Source of the DNA: Acidovorax sp. A79
Lineage (GTDB): Bacteria; Pseudomonadota; Gammaproteobacteria; Burkholderiales; Burkholderiaceae_C
Direction of reading: 5' to 3'
Assembly (NCBI RefSeq): GCF_041154505.1
Contig: NZ_AP028672.1
Span: 1,501,001 to 1,565,000, forward strand
Length of the DNA stretch: 64,000 nucleotides
A program made the position numbers and the translations under genes. Below the pieces are notes generated by a model. That model saw only the letters and a program-made list of their open reading frames with translations, made no database searches and was not told the origin of the DNA. Position 1 is the stretch's first letter. Every line of letters begins with the position of its first letter. Shown one piece after another: positions 54,624 through 62,510 of the stretch.

Positions 54624-57335
54624 TCAGTCCGCCGCGCCGCCGGCGGCCGGGGGCGTGGTGGCGGCCTGGGCGGCCTGGGTGGCCTCGGCGGCGTTCTGCA
54701 GCAGGACTTCCAGGTCGGCCACGGGCCCGGGCATCCCGAGCAGGTAGCCCTGGAAGAGCTGGCAGCCATAGTCCGCCAGCAAGGTCTTCTGCGCCGGGGT
54801 TTCCACGCCTTCGGCGATCACATCGAGCTCCAGGTTGCGGGCCATGCCGATGATGGTCTGCACGATCACGTCGTCGGTGTGCCGCACGCCCAGGTTGTGC
54901 ACGAAGGACTGGTCGATCTTGAGCTGGTCCAGAGGCAGGCGCGTGAGGTAGGCGAGCGACGAGTAGCCCGTGCCGAAATCGTCCACGGAGAAGCGCACGC
55001 CCTTGGTCTTGAGCAGGCCCATCTTGGCGACGGTGTCGTCCACGTTGTCCAGCACCAGCGACTCGGTGAGTTCCAGCTTGAGCAGGTGGGGCCGCGCGCC
55101 GGTTTCCCGCAGCACCTCGACGACGCGGGCCACGAAATCGCGCTGGCGGAACTGGCGGGCGCTCACGTTGACCGACAGCTGCACATGCCGGTAGCGGGCA
55201 TCGTTCTGCCACGCCGCCAGCTGCTCGCAGGCGGTGCGCAGCACCCAGTGGCCCATCGGCACGATGAGTTCGCTTTCTTCCGCCACGCCAATGAAATCAC
55301 CCGGGGCGATCAGCCCGCGGTCGGGATGGATCCAGCGGATGAGCGCCTCGGCGCCCACGATGCGGCCGTCCAGGTGGAACTGGGGCTGGTAGTGCAGCAC
55401 GAACTGCCGTGCCGTCAGCGCCGCCTGCAGGTCCCCTTCCAGCTGGGCGCGCACGCTGATGGCGATCTGCATCTGCGGATCGAAGAAGCACAGCGCGTTG
55501 CGCCCCTGCGACTTGACCTGGTACATGGCGATGTCGGCCTGCTTGAGCAGATCGACCGAGGGCTGCAGCGCTCCTCCCATCAGCGTGGCGCCGATGCTGG
55601 GCGTGCTGTGGTGGGTGTGCCCCCCCAGCGAGTACGGCGCGTTGAGCGTGCGCAGGATTTTTTCGCCCACGCGCCGGGCATGGGCAGCCGCCTCCTCGCT
55701 GTGCTGCGACAGCTCGTGCAGCATGACGACGAACTCGTCCCCGCCCAGGCGCGCCACGGTGTCCTCCCGCCGCACACAGGTCTTGAGCCGCTCGGCGACC
55801 TGGCGCAGCAGCAGGTCGCCCACTTCGTGGCCCAGGGTGTCGTTCAGGGTCTTGAAGTGGTCGAGGTCCAGGAAGAGCAGCGCGCCGTACTGCCCGCTGC
55901 GCAGGCTGGCCGCGATGACCTGCTGCATGCGGTCCATGAGCAGCCGGCGGTTGGGCAGGTTGGTGAGCGGGTCGTAGAAGGCCAGGCTTTCGATCTCGGC
56001 ACTGGCCCGGCGCAGGGCGGTCACATCGTGGTACGTGATGACCAGCCCCCCTTCGGGCGTGGGCCGTTCGGTGATCTGGATCGTGCGGCCATTGGGCAGC
56101 ACCTGTTCATGGGGCTCCTGGTGCTGCTTTTGCTTGAGCAGGCGCAGCTCCACCCAGCGCATGCGCTCGTCCTCGCTGGCGCGCGGCAGGTGGTGGCGGG
56201 AGGTTTCCTCCATCACGCGCCGGAACGGCACCGTCGGCGCGATCACGCTGCGCAGCCACGGAAATATCTCCTCGAACCGGCTGTTCCACTGCACCACGCG
56301 GTACTCGCCGTCGAGCAGCAGGAAGCCGCTCACCATCGACTCCAGCGCCTGGTCCAGCGTGGCCTTGGACTGCGCGATCGCGATGCGCGCCTGGGAGATG
56401 CGGTCCAGGTAGCGCAGCGCCAGATTGCCGGCCGCTGCGATCATGGCCACGAACAGCAGCCCCGTGAGCGCGATGGCGTTGCGCTGCTCGCGCCAGCCCG
56501 CCAGCGCATCGCGCAGCGGGATGCTCGCGGAAATGCGCAGGTCCTGGTACAGGATGGGCCGGTAGACCACCAGCGCGGGCTCCCCGCTGAGGCGGGCCGG
56601 CGCTTTCCATTCCTGGCCCTTTTCCGCGAGTTCGTGGAGCGGCGGACTGAGCGTGGGCGTGATGGACTCCTCGCGGTTGGGCACGCTCAGCAGCAGCAGC
56701 CCTCCCGCGCGCTCCAGCGTGACCTGCAGGCCGCTGATGTCCACCCCCTGCACCAGCACCGAACTGAGCGCGCCGACGGGCACCTCCGCCACCGCGACCA
56801 CGCGGGCGCTGTCGGCCATGCGCAGGTGGCGAGCGAAGTACAGCACGCGCTCGGACGTGGCGAAGCTCACCACCGGCGGGCTGATCATGAGGGTGGAGAC
56901 GGGCTGCTCCAGCACCGTCGCCAGGAAACCGGGCGGCAACTGCACGGGCAGCGCGCTGCCGGCGGCGTCGGAGGACGCCATCGACTTGCCGTTGGCGTCC
57001 AGCAGGGCCACGTAGCGCACCATCAGGTTCTGCCGCGCCGAGCTGCGCAGGCGCTGGCTGGCCAGCTCGGGATCGATCCAGTCGCGCATGGCGCCGGACA
57101 GCCCGAGCAGTTCATCCATGCTGGCCAGCAGCACATCCACCGCCAGCAGGGACCGGTTGAGCGCCGCCTCGGCGCCCGCCACGAAGCGCGTGGCCTGGGC
57201 TTCGTTGTCGTCCAGCGCCACCTTGCGGGCGTTCCATGCCAGCGCGGCGGAGACCAGCACCACCGCCGCCATGAACACCGCCGCCCCGGCCCATACGAAG
57301 GCCTTGATCCGCAGCGGGGTGTTGGACTCACTCAT
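54624..57335 (-). CDS. GGDEF-EAL c-di-GMP signalling protein with periplasmic sensor and PAS domain
   Basis: A 903-residue membrane protein. Helix near 10-33, periplasmic sensor (about 35-285), second helix near 290-310, PAS (about 325-430), GGDEF (RLGGDEF, residues 531-535) and EAL (EAL at 663-665). All three catalytic signatures are intact (RLGGDEFVVM; EALIRW; DDFGTGYSSL), so both synthesis and hydrolysis of c-di-GMP are possible, and the net activity cannot be told from sequence. Its ATG overlaps the stop of the TRAP binding-protein gene (ATGA), so the two are made together. Confidence 0.93.
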   Translation of the reverse strand: MSESNTPLRIKAFVWAGAAVFMAAVVLVSAALAWNARKVALDDNEAQATRFVAGAEAALNRSLLAVDVLLASMDELLGLSGAMRDWIDPELASQRLRSSARQNLMVRYVALLDANGKSMASSDAAGSALPVQLPPGFLATVLEQPVSTLMISPPVVSFATSERVLYFARHLRMADSARVVAVAEVPVGALSSVLVQGVDISGLQVTLERAGGLLLLSVPNREESITPTLSPPLHELAEKGQEWKAPARLSGEPALVVYRPILYQDLRISASIPLRDALAGWREQRNAIALTGLLFVAMIAAAGNLALRYLDRISQARIAIAQSKATLDQALESMVSGFLLLDGEYRVVQWNSRFEEIFPWLRSVIAPTVPFRRVMEETSRHHLPRASEDERMRWVELRLLKQKQHQEPHEQVLPNGRTIQITERPTPEGGLVITYHDVTALRRASAEIESLAFYDPLTNLPNRRLLMDRMQQVIAASLRSGQYGALLFLDLDHFKTLNDTLGHEVGDLLLRQVAERLKTCVRREDTVARLGGDEFVVMLHELSQHSEEAAAHARRVGEKILRTLNAPYSLGGHTHHSTPSIGATLMGGALQPSVDLLKQADIAMYQVKSQGRNALCFFDPQMQIAISVRAQLEGDLQAALTARQFVLHYQPQFHLDGRIVGAEALIRWIHPDRGLIAPGDFIGVAEESELIVPMGHWVLRTACEQLAAWQNDARYRHVQLSVNVSARQFRQRDFVARVVEVLRETGARPHLLKLELTESLVLDNVDDTVAKMGLLKTKGVRFSVDDFGTGYSSLAYLTRLPLDQLKIDQSFVHNLGVRHTDDVIVQTIIGMARNLELDVIAEGVETPAQKTLLADYGCQLFQGYLLGMPGPVADLEVLLQNAAEATQAAQAATTPPAAGGAAD

Positions 57336-58447
57336 TTCGCGGGGGCCGCCGCCAGGCCGCGGACGGGGCCGATCGTCTGGTTCCACACCTGGGCGCAACG
57401 CACCCCGCAGCGCTGCACCCAGCGCGGCAGCACGGTGGAGGCGAGGATCTCGTGCCGGTTGCGCTCGTCCTGCGACGACACCGGCACCACCACCATGCTG
57501 CCCTTGCGGCCCCCCACGCAGGCAGGGGCCCCACGGTTGCAGGCCATGCCATCGGAGGTCTCGCGCTCGGACTCTTCCCAGATGGCGGCCTCCAGCCTGG
57601 GCAGCTCGCGCCGCAGCAGCGCACGCAGGTCGGGCGGCAGCGCCTCCCAGGCGGCCTGGTTGGCGCCGAAGATGGCCAGCCCCCAGGTCACGGGCAGCGC
57701 ATGCATGTGCGAGGTGATCGCGGGCAGGCCCAGGGTGTTGCCCGACATGGTGCCGGTGATCGCGCATTCCGTGTTGCCCGCGGTGAGGCTGGGCACGATC
57801 TGCGCGAAACCGGTGAGCACCGGCACGCCGCCCAGCGCCCCGACGAAATCGGCCTGCGTGGAGGAGGACACCCGGGTGCGGCGCCCCGCCAGGTCGGCCA
57901 GCGCGCGCAGCGGCTTCTTGCAGAACACCACCTGGGCGGGGTACACGTACACCGCCAGGGCCTCCACGCCATGCTGGTCGCGCAGGACCTTCTCCAGGTA
58001 GGGCCGGAATGCCGCCAGCGTGGACTTGAGCGTGGCGATGTCGGGATTGAGGCCGGCCAGGTCGGGCGCGGTGTACTCGGGGTACTGGGCCGTGAATGAG
58101 CTCATGAGCGTCGTGCCGAAAGGCACCACGCCCAGCTGCAGCAGGCGCAGCATCTCGGCGCCGGGCACGCCGGCCCGGTCAAAGGGCACGATCTCGGCGT
58201 CGAACCGTCCGCCGCTCATGCGCAGCAGCTCCTTCGACCAGAACGGCTCCTCCTGGCGGGTGTACTGGTTGATGCCCGCCAGGCCGCCCACGATGCGCAA
58301 CTTGTAGGGCGCTGCGGCGGCCGTCGCCGGGGGCGCGGCCGTCTGGCCCATGGCCTGGGGCAGGCCGCCCAGCGCCGCGCATGCCGCGCACAGCAGCACC
58401 GCGGCGCGGCGGCGAAGGCGAAACCTCAGAGCGGGCATGGGCTGCAT
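57332..58447 (-). CDS. TRAP-type (DctP-family) periplasmic solute-binding protein
   Basis: A 371-residue exported binding protein. The ATG at 58447 starts MQPMPALRFRLRRR, then a signal peptide (cut near 35). Mature part: INQYTRQEEPFWSKELLRMSGGRFDAEIVPFDRAG (start INQYTRQE near 58) and GLNPDIATLKSTLAAF near 132-147, as in DctP-type receptors; SSSTQADFVGALGG follows. No DctQ/M permease is in the window. The C-terminal region has a CNRGAPAC pair (near 300-307) that is not usual. Its stop overlaps the start of the GGDEF-EAL gene by 4 bases. It may be a sensor subunit rather than a transporter part. Confidence 0.85.
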   Translation of the reverse strand: MQPMPALRFRLRRRAAVLLCAACAALGGLPQAMGQTAAPPATAAAAPYKLRIVGGLAGINQYTRQEEPFWSKELLRMSGGRFDAEIVPFDRAGVPGAEMLRLLQLGVVPFGTTLMSSFTAQYPEYTAPDLAGLNPDIATLKSTLAAFRPYLEKVLRDQHGVEALAVYVYPAQVVFCKKPLRALADLAGRRTRVSSSTQADFVGALGGVPVLTGFAQIVPSLTAGNTECAITGTMSGNTLGLPAITSHMHALPVTWGLAIFGANQAAWEALPPDLRALLRRELPRLEAAIWEESERETSDGMACNRGAPACVGGRKGSMVVVPVSSQDERNRHEILASTVLPRWVQRCGVRCAQVWNQTIGPVRGLAAAPAK

Positions 58448-58844
58448 GGGGGGCTCTGGTACTGCAGCCCGCACGCGGAGCGAGGCCATGAACGGAGCGC
58501 CTTCGCGCCCTGGGCGCGGCGAAACCCACAGCGGTATCGGCGGATACCGCATGGATTCGCAACGCTGCCCGGGAGGGGAATGCGCAGTGTCATGTTCCGG
58601 TGCTTTCGGGTTGGAGGACTGGGGGCCCCATTCTTCACCAAGTTTTTCCACCCGGAGGAAAAGCTGTCGGCAAAATGCCACGAGGTACCACCGCAGAACC
58701 TGCCGCGCGCACAAGAACCCACCGCCCGCGGGTGGCCGGAAAGCACCCCGCGCCGCCCCCTCCAGCACGCAGCCCGGGCGCGCCAGCAGCGTTTTCGACG
58801 CGCAGGCTCAGGCAGGCGCCTGCGCCGCCGCCCGGATCAGAAGG
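58448..58844. other. 397-bp gap upstream of the TRAP binding-protein gene
   Basis: No gene is supported. It should hold the promoter of the TRAP/GGDEF-EAL unit. An AT-rich patch at about 58650-58680 (AAGTTTTTCCACCC and nearby) is the likeliest promoter site, but no clear -35/-10 or sigma-54 motif was found. Longer open frames extend across it only because of GC bias. Confidence 0.5.
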
Positions 58845-59675
58845 TCAGAAAGTGCCCGGGTAGGCGCCGCCGTCCGCCAGCACGTTCTGCCCCGTCATGT
58901 AGCCCGCCTGCTGGCTGCACAAGAACGCGCAGATGGCTCCGAACTCCTGGGCCGTGCCGTAGCGCCCGGCCGGAATCTGCGCCTGCTGGGCGCTGCGCAC
59001 GTCGTCCACGCTCTTGCCGGCCTTGCTGGCGGCCGCGTTCACGGTGGCGGCGAGCCGGTCGGTGTCGAACTTGCCGGGCAGCAGGTTGTTGATGGTCACG
59101 CCGCGCGCGGCGATCTTGCTGCGCGAGACGCCGGCCACGAAGCCGGTGAGCCCGCTGCGCGCGCCGTTGGACAGGCCCAGGATGTCGATGGGCGCCTTCA
59201 CGGCGCTGGAAGTGATGTTGACGACGCGGCCAAAGCCCCGTGCGGCCATGCCGTCCACCGTGGCCTTGATCAGTTCGATGGGCGTGAGCATGTTGGCGTC
59301 CACGGCCTTGATCCATGCGTCCCGGTCCCACTCGCGGAAGTCGCCCGTGGGGGGGCCGCCGGCATTGGTCACCACGATGTCGAAGTCACGCCCTGGCCCG
59401 CCGGCCACGGAGAACACGGCCTCCCGTCCGGCGGCGGTGGTGATGTCGGCGGCCACGGCCAGCACCCGTGGCTTTGGCTGATTCTGCCCGCCAGCGTTAG
59501 AATTTTGTGCGGCTTCAGCTATCAATTGAGTAGCAGCCTGATCGAGGGCGTCCGCATTGCGGGCGTTGATGACCACATTGACGCCCTCGCGCACCAGGGC
59601 CAGCGCACAGCCGTAGCCCAGGCCCTTGCTCGCGCCGCACACCAGCGCCCATTTGCCTGCGATACCCAAATCCAT
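58845..59675 (-). CDS. Short-chain dehydrogenase/reductase with an altered catalytic site
   Basis: A 276-residue SDR. The cofactor motif is GASKGLGYG near 13-21 and the NAG motif (VVTNAGGPP) lies near 101-109. Ser near 155 is present (NITSSAVKAP), but the usual Tyr-x3-Lys is Ser-x3-Arg in LGLSNGARSGL. The same substitution marks the BKR-like SDR group that lacks a perfect catalytic tetrad, as I recall. Annotation as a FabG-type ketoacyl reductase is therefore doubtful. Codons near 50-60 (ATQLIAEAA) are a copy of the palindrome, in an insert after a helix. ATG at 59675. Confidence 0.88.
   Translation of the reverse strand: MDLGIAGKWALVCGASKGLGYGCALALVREGVNVVINARNADALDQAATQLIAEAAQNSNAGGQNQPKPRVLAVAADITTAAGREAVFSVAGGPGRDFDIVVTNAGGPPTGDFREWDRDAWIKAVDANMLTPIELIKATVDGMAARGFGRVVNITSSAVKAPIDILGLSNGARSGLTGFVAGVSRSKIAARGVTINNLLPGKFDTDRLAATVNAAASKAGKSVDDVRSAQQAQIPAGRYGTAQEFGAICAFLCSQQAGYMTGQNVLADGGAYPGTF
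59518..59534. repeat. GCTAY palindrome, copy J (inside the SDR gene)
   Basis: GCTATCAATTGAGTAGC, in frame on the minus strand as Ala-Thr-Gln-Leu-Ile-Ala. Beyond it the reading continues EAAQNSNAGGQNQ, a low-complexity insert that may have come with the element. Confidence 0.78.
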
Positions 59676-59743
59676 AACAATCTCCGGTTCTGACGGCTGC
59701 ACCCTGCGGCCTTTGAAAACCATCATACGTGGAGAGTTGCAAG

Positions 59744-60355
59744 ATGAACTGGCTGCACCGCGGAGCCCTTGCCGCCTGGCTGGCATTGGCCGCATTGGCG
59801 CCCCTGGGCACGCAAGCGCAGGAGTCCGCCGTGGTCAAGCGCGCCACGCAACTGCGCGACACCCCCGCCGACACTGGCGCGAGCGTGGCGCCCCTGGAGG
59901 CCAACACCGTGGTCACCCGCAGCAACGAGCGCAAGGGCCCCTGGACCCGGGTGAGCACGCCGCAGGGCGCGACGGGCTGGGTGCACATGTTCGACCTGGG
60001 TCCGCAGTCGGGCTCGGCCGCACCTTCCAGCAACGCGGCCACGAGCGGCCTGCGGGGCCTGGGCGGTCTGTTCGGCGGCAACAGCGGCCCCACGACCACG
60101 GCCACATCCACCGTGGGCATCCGCGGCCTGGGCGCCGAAGACATCGCCAACGCGCAGCCCAACCCGGCCGCCGTCGGCCAGGCGGAGGGCCTGCGGGTGA
60201 ATGCGGACCAGGCACGCCAGTTCGCGACCACCGCCTCCCTGCAGCCACGCGCCGTGCCGCCACTGGCGGCGCCCCAGCGTCCGTCGTCCAGCGGCAGCCC
60301 GGGAGCCACGGGCTCCTCGGCCAATCCTTCCGACCCCAACTTCAGCCCCAACTGA
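59744..60355 (+). CDS. Exported SH3-domain protein
   Basis: A 203-residue periplasmic protein. A signal peptide ends near 27 (GTQAQE). An SH3b domain follows (about 30-85: RATQLRDTPADTGASV and WTRVSTPQGATGWVHM). The rest is Gly/Ser/Ala-rich with no clear domain. AGAG lies 10 bases before the ATG at 59744. It is 11 bp before the M48 gene on the same strand, and the two probably act together at the cell wall or in envelope quality control. Confidence 0.85.
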   Translation: MNWLHRGALAAWLALAALAPLGTQAQESAVVKRATQLRDTPADTGASVAPLEANTVVTRSNERKGPWTRVSTPQGATGWVHMFDLGPQSGSAAPSSNAATSGLRGLGGLFGGNSGPTTTATSTVGIRGLGAEDIANAQPNPAAVGQAEGLRVNADQARQFATTASLQPRAVPPLAAPQRPSSSGSPGATGSSANPSDPNFSPN

Positions 60356-60366
60356 GGAAAGCCGCC

Positions 60367-61410
60367 ATGCGACTGCCCTTTTCCCCTGCCTGCACGCGGC
60401 CGCTGGCCGCTGCGTGCGCCGCCCTGGCGCTCACCCTGGTGCCGGTCTGCGGCCATGCCCAGAACGTGATGAACCTGCTCAACTCGCTCGGTGGAGGCAC
60501 CAGCAGCAGCGGTGGCGGCCTGCTGGGCGCCGTCACCGGCGGCGGCAATGCCGCCCGGGGCGACGACCTCATCAGCCTGCTCACGCGCTCGGTGGAGAGC
60601 ATCGACGAGCCGAAAGAGATTGAAATCGGCCGCCAGCTCGCCGCCGTGCTGCTGGGCAGCAAACCGCTGCACCCGGACATGGCCCTGCAGCGCTATGTGA
60701 ACAACCTCGGGCGCTGGATCAGCCTGCAGTCCGAGCGCCCCCATCTTCCCTGGACCTTCGTCGTGCTGGACGATCCCGGGTACAACGCATTCGCCGCGCC
60801 GGGGGGCTACGTGTTCGTGACCAAGGGCCTGATCGACCGCTGCGCGGACGAGGCCGAACTGGCGGGCATCCTCGCCCACGAAATCACGCACGTCACCGCC
60901 AGGCACCACCTGCACGCCATGCGCAAGACCGCGCAGTCCGGCATGTTCACGCAGCTGGTGGCGTCGCAGATCAAGACCAACGCCGTGGGGAACCTGGTGG
61001 CCTCGCAGTTCCTCGCCCTGGGCCGCAACCTGTATGCGCGCGGCCTGGACCAGGCCGACGAGTACGACGCGGACCGCACCGGCGTGGCCCTGGCCACGCG
61101 CGCGGGCTTCGATCCGTATGGGCTGGTGGCGGTGCTGCAGCAGCTGCGCACGGCCGCGCCCGACAACCCCATGTTCACGCTGGCCCTGGCCACCCATCCG
61201 CCCGCCCAGGCACGGCTGGAGCAGCTGGAGCTGGCCATGGGCAAGAACCTGGATGGCTTCATGGGCGTGGCGCCCGTCACGGTGGCGCAGCGCCTCAACC
61301 CCCAGCCTTCGCCGGCCTCCGGCCCCGCCGCCGCGGCGCCAGGCGCGGTGAATCCGGCGGCGGCGCCCGCCCGCAAGCCCGCGCCGCCCGCGCGGAAAAA
61401 GACCTCGTAG
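60367..61410 (+). CDS. M48 metallopeptidase, BepA/LoiP-like, exported
   Basis: A 347-residue periplasmic protease. A signal peptide ends near 31 (GHAQNV). The zinc site is HEITH near 179-183, with the third ligand in DEYDADRTG near 233-241. FAAPGGYVFVTKGLID near 143-158 is a mark of the BepA/YfgC group, which checks outer membrane proteins and lipopolysaccharide assembly factors. The C-terminal tail is Pro/Ala/Lys-rich (ARKPAPPARKKTS). No TPR domain follows, unlike BepA. It is coupled with the SH3 gene upstream. Confidence 0.9.
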   Translation: MRLPFSPACTRPLAAACAALALTLVPVCGHAQNVMNLLNSLGGGTSSSGGGLLGAVTGGGNAARGDDLISLLTRSVESIDEPKEIEIGRQLAAVLLGSKPLHPDMALQRYVNNLGRWISLQSERPHLPWTFVVLDDPGYNAFAAPGGYVFVTKGLIDRCADEAELAGILAHEITHVTARHHLHAMRKTAQSGMFTQLVASQIKTNAVGNLVASQFLALGRNLYARGLDQADEYDADRTGVALATRAGFDPYGLVAVLQQLRTAAPDNPMFTLALATHPPAQARLEQLELAMGKNLDGFMGVAPVTVAQRLNPQPSPASGPAAAAPGAVNPAAAPARKPAPPARKKTS

Positions 61411-61464
61411 CGGAGCGGTGCCCGGGGCGCCCAAAAGGCGTGCCCACGCGGCGGGACAACAAGA

Positions 61465-61492
61465 AAAAAGGGCAGCGCGCGCTGCCCTTTTT
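61465..61492. terminator. Bidirectional terminator between the M48 and EamA genes
   Basis: GGGCAGC (61470-61476) and GCTGCCC (61481-61487) form a stem around GCGC, flanked by five A and five T. Confidence 0.93.
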
Positions 61493-61562
61493 CATGCCCG
61501 ACAGCGCCCCTCCCCCCGGGCCGTATCGCGTGGCATTCGGAGCACCACGGCAAGGACCTTCA

Positions 61563-62510
61563 TCAGGCCTGCTGGCGGCGCGCGAGCTGCGTGAACACGA
61601 AAATGCCGGCGATGACCAGCGCCGTGCCCGCGGCCACCCACACCGTGAAGGGTTCGCCCAGGATCCAGACACCCATGAGGATGGTGGACAGCGGCCCCAC
61701 CATGCCGGTCTGCGCGGTCATGCCGGCGCCCACGCGCTCGATCGCCATCATCACCATGAGCACGGGCGCGGCCGTGCACAGCGTGGCGTTGAGCACCGAC
61801 AGCCAGATCACCTCGGGCGCCACCACGGCCGCGCTGAAGGGCCGCAGCACCACGAACTGCAGCAGGCAGCACAGGCACGCCACCGTGGTGGCCAGCCCCA
61901 CCAGCCGCAAGGACCCCAGGCGCCGCACCAGCTCGCCGCTGTAGACCAGGTAGATGGCATAGCTCACCGCGCTCAGGAACACCAGCAGGGTGCCCCAGGC
62001 CGCATCGGCGCCCTGCAGGTTGGCCTCGTGGCCGAACACCAGCACCACGCCGCAGTAGCTGATCAGCATGCCCACGGCCTGGCCCCAGCGGATGCCGCGC
62101 CGGTACAGCACCCAGCCGAGCATCACCACCAGCGTGGGGTTCAGGTACAGGATGAGGCGCTCCAGGCTGGCGCTGATGTAGGCCAGCCCCGCGAAGTCCA
62201 GAAAGCTCGCCAGGTAGTAGCCCGTGAGCCCCAGGCCCAGCACGCCCAGCCAGTCCTTGCGCGACAGGGGCGGCTTGCCCCGGCTGGCCCACCAGGCCAT
62301 CACGGCGAAGATGGGCAGCGCAAACAACATGCGGTACATGATGAGCGTGACCGCGTCCACTCCGTAGCGGTACGCGAGCTTGACGATGATGGCCTTGCCG
62401 CTGAAGGCGATGGAGCCCAGCAGGGCGAGCAACAGGCCGGTTGCTACATTTTTTCTAGCTGCTAGCGCTTGTACTGATTGGGCTGGAGGCACTTTTTTCT
62501 CAAATCTCAT
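61563..62510 (-). CDS. EamA/DMT-family transporter
   Basis: A 315-residue inner membrane protein with ten hydrophobic helices in two EamA halves. ASLERLILYLNPTLVVML near 107-124 and IERVGAGMTAQTGMVGPLSTIL near 246-267 (ends given) are typical. The N-terminal codons (QALAARKNVAT near 14-24) are a copy of the palindrome plus its flank, so the protein's cytoplasmic start is partly element-derived. It starts at the ATG at 62510 and overlaps the stop of the gamma-glutamyltransferase gene by one base. Confidence 0.9.
   Translation of the reverse strand: MRFEKKVPPAQSVQALAARKNVATGLLLALLGSIAFSGKAIIVKLAYRYGVDAVTLIMYRMLFALPIFAVMAWWASRGKPPLSRKDWLGVLGLGLTGYYLASFLDFAGLAYISASLERLILYLNPTLVVMLGWVLYRRGIRWGQAVGMLISYCGVVLVFGHEANLQGADAAWGTLLVFLSAVSYAIYLVYSGELVRRLGSLRLVGLATTVACLCCLLQFVVLRPFSAAVVAPEVIWLSVLNATLCTAAPVLMVMMAIERVGAGMTAQTGMVGPLSTILMGVWILGEPFTVWVAAGTALVIAGIFVFTQLARRQQA
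62443..62459. repeat. GCTAY palindrome, copy K (start of the EamA gene)
   Basis: GCTACATTTTTTCTAGC with the longest flank: GCTAGCGCTTGTACTGATTG follows at once. The same kind of flank is seen, on the other strand, beside copy G. It encodes part of the N-terminal tail of the EamA protein. Confidence 0.78.
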
